Shown: positions 11,517-25,480 of the stretch, one piece after another
How the letters are laid out: every line of letters begins with the position of its first letter
How positions within the stretch are numbered: the stretch's first letter is position 1
Assembly: GCA_026168455.1 (NCBI GenBank)
Contig: CM047430.1
Location: 29,231,237 to 29,295,236, forward strand
Length of the DNA stretch: 64,000 nt
Source: Theocolax elegans
Taxonomy: Eukaryota > Arthropoda > Insecta > Hymenoptera > Cerocephalidae
Direction: 5' to 3'
The notes under the pieces: model-generated
Told to the model about the DNA's origin: nothing
The model's input: only the letters and a program-made list of their open reading frames with translations
Databases searched by the model: none
Program-made: the position numbers and the translations under genes

Positions 11517-13253
11517 AATATATAGGTGTATAGTTAATTACATCTTTCGGATTCGAAGTGTTTATAGATGTAAGTAAATTGTCGGTTTTACATAGTAGAA
11601 CCAACACCTTTTTCTCCATCTCACTGCTTTCCTGTACTGCACCGTTTAGTTTATTTTTTTATCATCTAATATATTGAACGTATGCTTATATTATTTCATT
11701 TTTGTTACTGAATTACTTTTTTGTATACCAGCAAATATTTAGAGATACCTATCCATGATATCGATAAGCGGCTTAATCAATTACATTTATTTAATAGAGC
11801 ATAATTCAAGTATAAAGCTATAAATGATTGAATTAGTAATCAATTCACAAATTATTGAAGGTATATATATTTAACGTACAGTTTTTTATGTTAATTCAAA
11901 AGTTTCTAAGAAATATGAAACGCAGAATAATGTACAGTAGCAGATACTAAAATAATCAATAGAATAAAATCTAATGGATTTGTTGCAATGGATAAAAATG
12001 TAACATTAAGCATCGAGTGATCGTTTCCTTTCAAAATTTTCCAAAGCCTCAGCTCGCGTATATTTACGAAATCTCTAACCGAAAAATCGAAGAAGGGGAT
12101 GGACAGTCTTCCAGGTTCGGTCCTCGACGTATATACCATCGTGTACGAGAGAAAAATAAAAGTCCTCGGGAAAAGTCTCCACTCGACCGTAAGAAACGTC
12201 GATCTCCTTCAGACTGCGCGAGTATAGCCGGTACTCTCTTCTATAGTATACAAGGAAGAGCCCTTAACTTTCAACTGTCGTCGCGACGACTGGCTCGTAT
12301 AAACAATATTCGAGATAAGAATAAATAGAAGCAGTCTAGCTTTCTCTCCTTCTCTTATAGGTTTCCAGGTTCTGGTAGCGTGGGAAGATGTAAGATGCGC
12401 GTGCGAATATTTCGGACCAAGGAAGAAGCACTTAGGAGGTACTTGGCTATTGGCTTCTGCTTTTTTTTTCTTTAGACATGCTGGTTACAAGGTGCGAGGA
12501 AGGTGGAAGGGTAATGTGTGCATTGCGAGGTGAAGGACTTGCAGCGGTTAACGATGTGGTATGCAGCGGTTATCGGCTTCTTTTCTTTTCTTTCCATATG
12601 GACGTTCTGAAATTTCTTAACATACTTTTCACTCCTCGCGAATATATCATTTTTTCTTTCGTTTCAATCACCTAGCTAAAATTTGTTAAATCGCTTTTTC
12701 AATTCATTGCATTTGTCTAAACTGGATTAACGATCTTTATAGTAAATATATTATATTTAATATTATAAGCATTACATATTATTGTATATTAGATGTCCTA
12801 TAATCTAATCTCGAAATAATTCTACATCTATGTAACCATCTTGTATATATTTATCAAAAAAAATTATATTTCATTAAAAGTGATCTATACGAATGAGATA
12901 AATTATTTATTAATTTGTAATCTATTTCACACTAACTTGTGAACAGTATTAAACAATAGGCTATGTTTAATCGGACGTTTCATGGAAAATGTTGTGAATA
13001 AATTATACATCTCCTCTGAATACTACTTGAGGTTATGTCAAACCTAATAAATAATCCAAATTTCCCGCACTTATAAATATATCAATTTTGAATTTGATAT
13101 TAAATAATCATTTTAATCGATATGTATATCAATACACTCTTGACGATCTACACGCAACGTAAACTATATATTAATAGCCGTAATAATTTTTAATAATCAA
13201 AGAATTAAAATTTTATTAACGATATTTCAAATGTATAAGTGCGCAGGTATATC

Positions 13254-13256
<3 letters not shown>
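11517..13256. other. mixed stretch, no gene seen
   Basis: AT-rich except for a moderately GC-rich part at about 12010-12660. A 103-codon plus-strand frame there starts without a clear context and matches nothing I recognise. Confidence 0.4.

Positions 13257-13289
<33 letters not shown>
13257..13289. repeat. (TG)n microsatellite
   Basis: About 16 uninterrupted TG dinucleotides. Confidence 0.98.
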
Positions 13290-13290
<1 letters not shown>

Positions 13291-14554
13291 TATTATATAT
13301 ATGTACACCATAAAATATAATAATGATATACGATACTGTTACAACTGGTGTAAAGTCACTAAACTACACACCTTAAAACCTTCGGGAGCGAAAATCCCTG
13401 GGGTTAGCCGATAGTGCCTCCTGCGTCTGAAATAGCAGGGCATTATCCGTCGTTTTATCGGCTTAATGTACTCGCGGCTTAGAACCCTTTAATCGTTTGA
13501 ACCAACCAAGTTAATTGTTTACTTCGCCAACACGCGTACTTGGATTTTATACGTCTCCTGGGACAAAATATTCAAACTTTTTTTTCACTCGTACAATTAA
13601 TCGGCGTACGTACAATTTTTTCTTCTAATACTCATTATATTTTATTTATAATAAGGGAAATATTGATTAATTTATTGAAATAAGGTGTCACGGAGTAATT
13701 AATTTAGTGCTTGTTCATAATGATTTGCAAATTGTTAATCCATGTATGTAATTAGTTCGTTTCATTCCCTCTGAAGTGACCAGTCGATACCATCGGTATA
13801 CGAGTAGCGATGAAAGCTTTGATACTCCGATCATTAATTATAAGAGAGTTGCTAAAATACGTACGAACAATTTCATACTCGCACTTAATATGGCTATCTA
13901 TAAACGAAGATTTAATAACTTTCAATTTCACCTTTATTATTTAAAAAGTGATAATAAAACGCGCAGGCAAATGATATTCAAACAGTTGCGTAGATTTTTT
14001 CAAAAGTTACAGTAACTTCAAAACACGCGATTTTTATTATGTGTTTAATGATGCCTGTATTTATATATCTAAAATCTATCAACATTTACTACACAACATT
14101 GTATACGTTGTATACGTAGTTTTAACTGCAGTAAATTGAAATACTCACAAAATTTATGGAAATGCAAATAGAGGCTAATAAACCACGAGTAATTTTTTAA
14201 CCCAATAATTAAAAGAATTTTTATAATATAAGTATAAAATCTACTTTATTGATCTTAAGAACCAATTTTTTTAATTATTAACATTTTACCTGACTATTCG
14301 GACACGTATTACTGAACAGCAAATAAATAAATTGAAAAATTTGCTAACCCCTATATTATCGAAAGTATGTTCACCCAATAATAAGATATTTTTAAACTAT
14401 TCATTCTATTAAAAATAAACACAGTTATTAACAAAAACTTTTTACAACGACAATTTTTCAATAAAGAAGATATACTTTGTCACAGACATCGACGCGACAA
14501 AAAGAGAAGGTGTTGGAAGACAGAAAAAGTGCAGACGAATGCAAGTGATGTTAA
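13290..14554. other. intergenic, with a short GC-rich block
   Basis: A GC-richer patch at 13375-13515 (for example GGGAGCGAAAATCCCTGGGG) stands out from AT-rich surroundings and could be a conserved non-coding element. The rest is AT-rich with no gene. Confidence 0.35.
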
Positions 14555-14642
14555 GCATCGCGGACGTTAGTCTGGTGGTCAAAGCAAACGTCTCCTAATC
14601 CAACGATGCGTTGTAACGTGGGTTCGCGTCCCGTTGACAGTT
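14555..14642 (+). repeat. tRNA-like SINE fragment (copy 1)
   Basis: An A-box-like TTAGTCTGGTGG and a good B box, GGGTTCGCGTCCC, are spaced as in a tRNA gene, but the anticodon and acceptor stems do not pair, so it is not a functional tRNA. It shares the leader GCATCGCGGACG with the tRNA-like segment at 22260. That suggests two members of one SINE family or relics of one tRNA-derived head. Confidence 0.55.
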
Positions 14643-15340
14643 TTTTCGCTCAATAAAATAAAAAAATAACAATTTTTGTAATGTTTTAAATTATTATAAC
14701 TTTATATTAATATATTTGGTCGAAACGTACATTTTTCATTATAAAAAACCTGCCGATTTAAGACTTTTTTACTTTGGATGAATGAAAGTCAATTGTATAA
14801 ACATGTTAGCCTTTTTGACATTCAAATATTCTAAGATTTATGATTCTGACCTAGATGGATAAATTTCAGACACAATTTGCGACCAAATATAAATTTAATG
14901 TTACATAAAAAGAAAGTTGATATATTTTGAGATACATATCTCTAAATATAGCTAGTACTAAAAAAAATTAAACGACCTTATCTTTTGAGGCTAGTGTGAC
15001 TTTTAACATTTTGAGTGTAGCGTAAAATGTGTTACATTTATAAATTAAAGTGGTGCATACATGGGTTTTATATAAGTACAATACTCAATCTACTAATTGT
15101 TTGAAAAAATTGGACTAGGCGAATTTAAAATAATATTTAAATAATAATTAACTATGTACAATACCAGTTAAGTAAGTTAAATAAGCAATACGGATTGGAA
15201 TAGGACTAAAATAAATAATTTATCCTTGCTACCTATTAATGCATATATAGTTGCATCAATTTTACTTACAATTTAATATCTACAAAAAGATCTGTAACAT
15301 TTACGCAGTGAACTAAAGAATAGTTTGAATCGACTGTAGC
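14643..15340. other. AT-rich stretch, no gene seen
   Basis: AT-rich; nothing recognised on either strand. Confidence 0.5.
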
Positions 15341-16090
15341 GAATAATCCATAGAGTCGAAACACTTGATACACGCGAATACTCCTCTCGAATCCGTCAAG
15401 AGTCATCAGGTCAGGAAAATATTAATAACGATCGTAGAAAAGTTCGTCTGCACGGGTGATAATGCCGAGTTATCGAGGCGAAGGAGGATGTGTACGTTGG
15501 GGTGCACCGAAGTGGGAAGGAAAGCCATCCCGAAAGAGAGTCGTAAAGTTCTTCTATACGAGGCGCGTTTGAAAAATGATTTTTCCGCGCTCGTCAATTA
15601 CTCGAGGAGGGCTTGGTGGGTCTCTCAGGTATACATATAGAGAGAGAGAGAGAGAGTCCATACGCGAGTCCTCGAAGCGTCGCATCGGTCCATCAAAGAT
15701 TGCACACACATGTCAGCTGGTATTCCGTAGAAACGAGGTCGTGAACGAGGACCCTTTCTCCAGGAGGCGGGATTTCCTTGCGTGGGCGGGAATCTTACCC
15801 GGGATATCCTTCGTATAGGGACAAATTTGAATTTACGAGGCGACCCCGGGCATATTTATGCCTTCTGGTAAAACAACACAGGCACCAGTGCAACTTTCCT
15901 GCAGTAAAACCACACCGAACGGCTACCCCGGCGACTGTATGCGGGAGCCCACCAACCGCCTATACTCCACTCGGATGCGGAACTCTCAAAGGAGACGAGA
16001 TTTCTTTCTATTCCTCTTGTACGATAACGTGTTGTGTCCTCTTTTTCACTTAAATTATGGGATGCCGTACACATACCTCTTTCTTTCCCT
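15341..16090. other. GC-rich island with (AG)n tract
   Basis: Several overlapping frames on both strands are open because of composition. A GA dinucleotide run sits at about 15639-15656. No frame resembles a known protein. A promoter or regulatory role is possible but unsupported. Confidence 0.25.
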
Positions 16091-18800
16091 ACTTTACTTT
16101 TTTACTTTTATTTTCGAGTAAATATAGTTGTAATTTTGGATTTTATCGCAGACGCCTCGGAACGTAGTATATAAATATTCTATTATTTAGAGGACTCGGA
16201 TCGTTTCACACATGCTTTTTATTGCCACACCGCTATTTCTTTGATGTATTGCACGAAAGGAACAGATGACAAACCGATAAAATTTATTTTCAACACGCGC
16301 TGACCTAAAGAATTTTGACAAATTATTAATCGCGCGTAAAATAATATATCTTGATCTAATTATAACCGAAAAATTTTATTACGCAAATATTATATCGGGG
16401 AATATTTTGTGCGGTATTGATTTGTTCAATAATTTCTGAAGCTTCGTGTTAATTAAATTAAAAAATAAATTTTAACTTTTGTGCGCGTATATCTACATAT
16501 CTGTATAAGAACGAACAATAATAACAAGCGGATAAAAACTTTTCATCGCGATCATACACAGATTCAGATATTTTAATGAAATATTTACTAATAATGTAAG
16601 TCAGTAATACAAATAAGTACTTAATGCACGGTAAAGAATAACAAGAGAACATTAATAACTATGCGCACCTGTCTATGATTATTACTGCATAATTGTCCGA
16701 ATGGAGAATATATGAATAATAAATATAAATATAATTCTATAAACATTTAATTATACGACGATAAAATTTATGATTAGTAATTTGAGTTCTCTTTTTTCTA
16801 CGCCGAGAAATAATAAGCAACAATTTAATTCACTTCGATTTATGTCCATTCTCAATTGATATCTCAATCTAGATAAACTGAATTGTTTTCACCAAGGCAC
16901 AATAGGCGTACCGTTCACCATACTTCATTCATTATACTTTATTATGTATTTCCTAATTTGTACGTTCAATTACTCCTGACAAAATTTAATCGGGGGATTC
17001 GATAACAATGAAACAATTTGTCTACACGAAATGATCAAATCGTTATAACTGTTAAGCATATTCAAAATCTTTTATATTTATTATTAATTGACGGATTTAA
17101 TCTTTGAACTATATCTCCAAAATTTGTATATTCCTACTTACAACCATATGGTTCAGTAAAACTTTGTATAATATAAGTATTATAAAATATATTTAAGAAA
17201 ACATTAAAAATTAATTAACCGTATGATCAAATTTAGATTTATCATAAAAAGTATTTTTCTTATATTTTATATAATTAAATTATACGACTTAACATTTCAA
17301 ATTATATTTTGTATGTTTCCCAATTCTAGTTTATTAAATTTGAAAAATAATATTCGAGTTGGAAAAGATAGATCGCAATAATTTGAGTTCCACATCCTCT
17401 CAATTAACACAGAATACACTCGTATCCTCCCGCAATAAAATTGACAAAGACACTTTTCTATCTGACGCACCATTTAAATTAAAAATCCAATCTTACTCTG
17501 CAGATTTGAGAGTATATGAAAAGTCACGTGTTTATTTATTGCCCCAATGCTCAGAAATTATATTTGTACAATTTAAAAGTAGAGAAAGAAAAAGATTCAA
17601 TCTCTTAGGAAAATGGAAAACCGATTTCGCGTTACAATTTACGCGCCCCAAAGAGGATAGGGTAGTACGGTATAGGTTCGAGGTACGTATTTTTTTCCGA
17701 TCAGCATTTCCACAATCCTATCGCCTCTTCCGCGCGAATAGTCCGAACGTGAGTTAGCGCTCTCCCGCAGTGGATGTAGAGTATGGCGCCGATAGATTTG
17801 CCGGCACCTTCGTAGCATAAATATTATGGCAAGGTTGCGCCGGGATTTGAGCCTGTGTATACAATGACATCAAGTCTATCCGATATCTAAGCAGTCTCGC
17901 GTCATTTTAAAAGAAAACACTAATTTATTTTTCGACCGGATGTTTAAATAGAGGAGAAGATAAAAAAAACGAATATTCATTTGTTCGTTCATTGTATATT
18001 TATGTACAAGTAAACTATTTGTTGATATTGAATATTACATTTTTATCATGACGTGTTGATTACACGTGCAACTTTGTTTAATTGTGCTGATTTCAATGTG
18101 TTTCTTATACTCAGATAGCATAATTAATGGCTCCTTCTCAGCTTTGATTAAGGTAGCAGAGGAAACGCGAAGTTCATGATTTAAGTTGTATTATAAAAAT
18201 TATTTGCTATGTTATTATAACATTTAAGATTTTTTTTTAAAGAGCATTCTTCTTTATGAAAAATGTATCAGTGCCGATTTTGTTCGATTAAAAATAGTAA
18301 TGTATTTATTTACAAACAATCCGTTGAAAATTGGAAATATAATTAATCTTTTCTGTAAACTTCGTAGGCGATGAAATCTAGGTATATATGTATTTAAATT
18401 AATAATATAGTAATTGCAATTATTTATATATATGATATGTATATATTTGCTTGAATGTAAATAACATTAACGTATTAAATTGGTATAACTGATATTTTCC
18501 AAAAGTAGTATATTCAAAATTTGGAATGTATATACGCGCGCGTTTGTGGTTTTGCAGTGAAAGGTCATTAATTAAAAATGGCTATTTTTACAAAAGAAAT
18601 ACGAGATAGCTATATATTTTCAACGCTTTTAAGCGTGATTAATTAAATAAACATAGTTGCATGATTATGTACAGGCGTGTTAAGAATAAGTTACTCGTAA
18701 TCGAATAAATGATAAATAATGTAACTGAAAATGAAAAAGAGGAAAAGGGCAAGTGAAAATTTGGCGAAAGTATATATTATTGAATTAACCGAGTGGGAAT
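16091..18800. other. mostly AT-rich, one unrecognised 132-codon frame
   Basis: A plus-strand frame at 17359-17757 begins at a non-ATG codon. It is Ser/Asn-rich at first, then basic, and matches no family. It spans the border between AT-rich and GC-richer DNA, as a chance frame would. The block 17640-17880 is GC-richer. Nothing else is seen. Confidence 0.3.
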
Positions 18801-19450
<650 letters not shown>

Positions 19451-22255
19451 TGTTTGATCATGGTAATTGCGGGCTCGCGTTCTCTCAAATATTTTTGGAT
19501 AACCGACCACAAAAATATGAGTATACACGTATACCTACTTTGTTCAGAGTCATATTTAAAATCTATTAGTGATTCTCCTTGGCCGTTTCCAAATTGATTT
19601 TTTAGGCACGATCGTTACACGAAAGTATATTATATATTTTATATTTTTATTGTCGCAAAATATGTGAAACCTCAAAACAGTATATATTTTGACATAAAAA
19701 TAAAATTTATGCAACTTAGAATTCATCCAAACTTCTCCCTAAAATGTATGTGTGGATGTGTGTATGTATGAAATCCTGTTAATTAAATAACTATGTTAAT
19801 TTTTAATCAATTAAGCTGAAATTTACAGGGTATATTTGTTATAATTATAGAAGTCTGTGGTCCTATTTTCAGCTGTATCGCTCATGAATTGTTAAATATA
19901 TGAAGCGTTTCACAATTTTTTAAAATTGGTTTATGCACATTATCTCCAAAAATACTATTCTCACGTACATAATGAATTGAGACAAAATGTTTAATGATGT
20001 TTTAATATTTTTAAAAATACGTACATGAAAACAATGGAATCTACAAATAATCACGTTCTTTCATTATAAATTAAAATATATCATTTTTATATAAAAAGTA
20101 TAAATGGGCGAAATATTTGTCTCAAAATGACAAATCTTTTTTCCATTGAACACTTCATGATCAAAACTATTTTTTTGAATGTAACAATACAAAAACGATT
20201 AGAATCATTAATAATCTATACAAAAGTACGTTTTTTCGTTTTATATTAAGATGTATTATTTTTATATAAGAATTGTAAATGGGCGAACAAAATAAACATA
20301 AATGAATATAAGGGTAATCATGACAAGAGCAGAATAATTAATAGAAATTATTGTAATTTGAAAAGGTTTTAAAAGAAAGAAAAAGAAAAGCTAAACGTAT
20401 AAAAAGAAATATAACAAAATATTTTTAACTATCTTATAGTGAATTTGAACATTAAAAAATATTTTAACTGAAACCGAGTCATAAAGGTATAATATAATTT
20501 TGTAAACTTACAGATATAGTATGCACCTTCAAGTTTATGACTAGATCAATTATTGACTTAAATAAGACTTGTTGGAAAAAAGTATTATACACTTAATGTT
20601 TTTCTCTTATTCTAGTGCATATTCATATAATCCGTATACAAAATAAGAATAAATAATTACTTAGCTTTTATTTAATTTAGATGGATCATGAGGTACTAAA
20701 AAAAATAAGACATTTTTATGAGTATATGAATCGGGCTGGAAAACTAAAGGATTGTGAATAATGAAGAATAATTTTATTATTAATTAATAGAAATAATAAA
20801 ATAATATGATATAATTGTAAATAAATTAATACAATAATTATTAAGATTTAATTTTATTACGAAACAAGGATTTATTGTATACAATTACTAATAGAAAAGG
20901 AAAAGCAAGCTATCAAGAAAAGAACTATCTCTTTTCATTATTATAGGTCAAAAGTAAAATACGTATATATTATACGTATACTTTTCTTGGTATCATATAT
21001 TCCTCACATATATATATATTATATATATATATATATATATCACCATCGCGAAAAATGTAATACTATAAATAATTAGTAAAATAAGGCATTTTAAACGTTT
21101 TTGAAAATGTATGTATGCTTGTATGTATGTATAACTATGTATTTGGCTAAAATTAATTTTTATAGTAACTTTTAAATATTATAGTCGTTTATTTTTTTTA
21201 AAACATTTAACGATCGTGCCTAGAATGTAAAAGCATATAGCTTTTACATGTTTCGGACCTTCTAGTTTATATTTCCACTTGTTCGTGCGCGTAGCAAATG
21301 TAGCGCTAATATGATAATGGTATAAGATTTTCAAACAATATGCCCAGATGAAGTTGCTCAATTTAAGCAGAAATAATTTTTCTTAAATCAGCAAATTATT
21401 ATATTGACTAGTTAGTGATATACATAAAAAATTGAACATTTTTGGCTTAGTCAAAATAATTTTTTGGCCATTAATTACAAATCGATTGGTCACTTCTAGT
21501 CAACCAGCTGTTTTTCGGCTAAAACATTACGTACACACTTTAATTTTTATTAGGATTTCCTTTATTCTCAATCAATCTAAAGTTTATTGCCTCATACATT
21601 CGTATTAACGCAGCCATTTTAATTAGTATTGATTGCTAAAATGAAGGAAAGTTTTTAACATTCTCTGGTTATTGGTAAGCGGTTAAGTTAAAATTTGCTT
21701 TTTGTACCAAATAAAGTAAGCATATTTGCATAGCTGGAAATGCGTATAAGTTTAATATACATCCCTTATTTCTATAGAGTTTACGTAAATTTTATTTAGA
21801 TTCCGCTAAATCTGCACTTAGTATAATATATATTTATCTTAATGAATTATTATTATGAAAATCGCATACTTAATCAAATTAAAATTATACTTACATTAGT
21901 GGCCTGATACCAGCACTATTGCGAAATGTACTTTCATCAAGAGCTTTCTTCTCAAAGACATAGTATAACCTCCGTCACTGATTAGCACCAAATTAGCACC
22001 AAACGATGTCAAAAAAATTAAAAAATTTCACAAATATTTTACACAATAAATTTTACAAGAGAATCGCTGGTACTAATAAAATTATTTTACCAAATAATAT
22101 TTAATTTGTATAATAAAATAACAATTCTATTAATTAATAAATTTAATTTCAATAAAATTTCATATTTTATATTTAATTAATATTGACACGGGAATAGGAA
22201 GTATATATGAGAAGGATCGAGTGAGCGATAAGACGCGTCAACTAATCTAAACTGT
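19451..22255. other. AT-rich stretch, one weak minus-strand exon candidate
   Basis: The stretch is strongly AT-rich. On the minus strand at about 22000-21895 a short frame (MSLRRKLLMKVHFAIV...) is followed by a perfect splice donor, GTAAGT (21894-21889), but an in-frame TAA lies just before the donor. If it is an exon it is untranslated or carries a minimal frame. Nothing else is recognised. Confidence 0.25.
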
Positions 22256-22335
22256 GCATAGCATCGCGGACGATAGCTCGATGGATAGAGTACAAGATTC
22301 GTAATTCAAGGTCCATGTTTTCGAATTCCGTTGTT
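22256..22335 (+). repeat. tRNA-like SINE fragment (copy 2)
   Basis: The A-box-like TAGCTCGATGGATAGAG is followed by a B-box-like TTTTCGAATTCC. The leader GCATCGCGGACG is identical to that of the copy at 14555. The stems do not form a proper cloverleaf, so I call it tRNA-derived rather than a tRNA gene. Confidence 0.5.
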
Positions 22336-23598
22336 ATTTTCCCTCCTCGGATTTTCTGTACGTAACAGTATATATTATAATATGTTTTTAATCATCTTTC
22401 ACAAAAATGTTTCCTCTAACTGTTATTTATAAATTAAGTCAAGCGACAGGAAGTGCATTTCTCATTTTAAAAGTATAATATTTTGTAGAATAAGTACGCG
22501 AATACTCTATGTATTTTATATGCAGTGAAATACACTTGTCAAAGGGGAATTTGCACTATATACGCATCAAAAAGACACATTTCCACATGTCAAAAGAGTA
22601 TACCCATATATACGTATAAAATAAATGTCATTTAGAGAAATGTCAGAAATTGTTATATATTGTATTACGGTTTATACGCATACGTAGATAAACATTTTTC
22701 AATATACATTTATCTTCTTGGATAGCAATAATCAATAAAGTTTTATTAAATAATCTATTCAATAATTTATGTACATAAAATATTGTAAAAAGCATTTTAA
22801 ACGCGTAGAGTGCAAGATATACACAATGGATCGAAATAAAAATGTTTCTTATATATGTAAAATAGTCGATTAATTTTATTGCATTTGTAAAATGCTTTAA
22901 CTATATATTATACGCAGTATATTATTAGTAAATCTTAAATTAATTTATTACTTATTAGTCTTTAAAAATGTAGTATAAAAGTTAGGAATGTGCATTCGAC
23001 TGGTTTTGCTACAATTTAACAAATATATATATATATATTTATATACTCGAGCCCTTTAATTCATCTCTTCATAACTGTCAGATGCTTGATCCTCTTCAAA
23101 GTTATATAATAAACCGCTTGGTTTTCAATTACATACTTGTATTTTGAACAAGTTACACAAGCTTTCATTCAAGGAAGTTGAAATCAAATAATAATTCTAC
23201 ATAAAATTTACGAACGTTCAGCGATACATGTATATTTTTCGTGATTTATAATTCTCAACACCAATGAGAGAATTACAATTTTACATATACGCAAAAATTC
23301 TCGTATTTCACTTTTTAACGATTATTATAGATTTATATCCACTTTTTTATATTTATTTTATATATTTCGTAATATTATTTAATACTTTCAAGGTATTATA
23401 AATTTAAATAATATCAGATCGGAAGTTATAATAAATATCTTTGGCGGTTAATCGTAAGTGCTGAGCTCGATTATTCGATGATCTAGTCGACGAAACAAAA
23501 AAAGGTCGTTATAAAAATTATTCTTTTCTTACTAATTAAACGAGAATTTGTCTTTGAAGTTGAAGCGAAATCGCATGCAATAAAATTTGATTACAGCT
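22336..23598. other. AT-rich stretch, one weak minus-strand terminal-exon candidate
   Basis: The stretch is AT-rich. At 23116-23056 on the minus strand an AG acceptor is followed by GLLYNFEEDQASDSYEEMN and a stop, an acidic tail that reads like a last exon, but no partner exon or poly(A) signal is visible. A chance frame is equally likely. Confidence 0.2.
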
Positions 23599-23602
23599 TT
23601 AA

Positions 23603-24118
23603 GGGGATGTCGGACCTATAGCCTCCATCAAAAGCCGCTCGTTCTCACGGCTTCGAATGGCGCTGTAGTCAGGTGTCGATTTCTACGTTAAACGTACTTA
23701 AAACATAAATTATAAATTTTACAGCTACATAGAGCCGTTGAAAGATACTTTCCCCCCTAGCTATGACTAAACTTAAGGTAATTATAATATTACTCTTGGC
23801 AGAAAATGTTTATTTTTTTAAAGAAATGTGAAATACGTTGCGTGTAGCATTACCGCGCAGATATAGATTCATTGAATATGAGATGTATTTCACATTTCTT
23901 TAAAAAAATAAACATTTTCTGCCAAGAGTAATATTATAATTACCTTAAGTTTAGTCATAGCTAGGGGGGAAAGTATCTTTCAACGGCTCTATGTAGCTGT
24001 AAAATGTATAATTTATGTTTTAAGTACGTTTAACGTAGAAATCGACACATGACTACAGCGCCATTCGAAGCCGTGAGATCGAGCGGCTTTTGATGGAGGC
24101 TATAGCTCCGACATCCCC
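23603..24118. mobile_element. near-perfect foldback element at a TTAA target
   Basis: The arms 23603-23835 and 23885-24118 are inverted copies of about 233 bp that differ at only a few positions, around a 49-bp loop. The element starts GGGGATGTCGGA and ends with its complement. The flanking tetranucleotide on both sides is TTAA (23599-23602 and 24119-24122), the target duplication used by piggyBac-type transposases. There is no coding capacity, so it would be a non-autonomous foldback MITE. The high arm identity argues for recent insertion or recent arm homogenisation. Confidence 0.85.
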
Positions 24119-24436
24119 TTAATAAACGTTTTATGCAAATAGTTTTCAATTGGATCAATAGTGCCGTATTCGTACAGTTTAAAATTCATGGTTTATTGGT
24201 AATTTAACAAATGTCGAAGAAGTTGCGATGGTTTATTATTAGTAATAGGATCATTTTAATTACAAATTACTCGTAATATAACTGAATCAATATATACTCA
24301 ACGGTAATTGGCGTGTTTATACATTTTCTAATTGGAGATACCGATATGTAAAATCATTTAAATATATAGACCAACACGCGTACCACGAAGAGAAATTTAG
24401 TATTAATAATTACAAAATATTTTGTAAAAATTATAA

Positions 24437-24617
24437 TAGTTTCTAGTGAAAAAAATCACAAACTGAGGAAAATGACTGTAGTTTATATTAAATTTACGAA
24501 AGTTATAGCAAATATTATTAGAATTTTAGTAAATTTTATTATAAACTATAGTTAATTTTACTGGAAACTAGTAATTTTCCTAGTTTATCAGTCTGTGATT
24601 TGTTTAACAGAAACTAT
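24437..24617. mobile_element. small foldback element, relative of the 7 kb MITE
   Basis: The left end TAGTTTCTAGTGAAAAAAAT and the right end are imperfect inverted repeats, and the internal words AATCACAAACTGA and TCAGTCTGTGATTTG mirror each other. The internal word order resembles the MITEs at 7007 and 11272, but the ends differ, so the exact borders are uncertain. Confidence 0.6.
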
Positions 24618-24890
24618 ATTATTGGTATATTGTTACATGTGGAAAATAGAATAAAAACCAAATATACATATTTGAGTAAATATATTAGAATTGATACGAA
24701 ATAATTCAAAATACTTTACTCTAAATGAGAAGAAAAGAGTTCGATTAAAGATAAAAACTGGGATCGATCAACCAAATGTGAAAGTAAAAGTACAGTACTC
24801 GGGGTATAAGAGGTAAGTGCACATTTGAATTAGAGAAAGAAAGTACAAATTTGAGGAGATTAAACCGAACGCGTATAAAGAGAGAAAGAG

Positions 24891-25480
24891 ACGTAGAGGA
24901 TCGGAATGAGCCGTGTCGATAGCGTGTGTATAGGTACAGACACACATATATAGTATGTACATGCCGATGAGATCGGACGAGGTCGGTGGAAGCAACCTAT
25001 TGCTACACGACGTTTCTCCCCCGGTCGTTTTCTCTCAGTCTCTCTTTCTTCTCTATCGTCTCCCTTGTGTCCCGTCTTTACCTCCTCTATAGACTCTTCC
25101 CTCGGTGGTATTCGGCACGCGCCGCGCGCTCCTGCTCTCCTGGTGCGGCGAAGGCCTCAAACGTTGCACTCTGTTGCTCCGCTTCCTCATGCCTCCTCGT
25201 TGCTCTCCCGAGTATCTCGATGGTAGGGACTCTTTCGCTCGGGCCTCTCTCCTCGTTCGCCGAGGCCTCGCTCTGTCTTTTCTTGCTTGCGCTCTCGCAC
25301 CGAACACCGTGGAGAACGAAGAGAGCGCAAACTTGCCGCCTCCACTTTACTACTGATCTCTTGATCCACGATACGTTTGCGTAGAAGAGAGTGGTCACGT
25401 TGAGGGGTTACTTCACTCCCTTCCACCCCCTCCCCCCCCTCTCTCCTATTCGCCTACGTTTACTCTCCTTTTCCCACTAA
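24891..25480 (-). promoter_or_regulatory. GC- and CT-rich island, possible minus-strand promoter and first exon
   Basis: On the minus strand the block is purine-rich and open in several frames. One frame contains an ATG at about 25193 (MRKRSNRVQRLRP...) and runs to a splice-donor match, GAG then GTAAAG, at 25082/25081. Upstream is an initiator-like TCAGT. Arg/Ser/Glu-rich translation is expected from this base composition, so coding is not shown. A 5' UTR exon is the more cautious reading. Confidence 0.25.

Noticed and set aside
14555..14642. functional tRNA gene
   Set aside because: The B box is good, but acceptor and anticodon stems do not pair.
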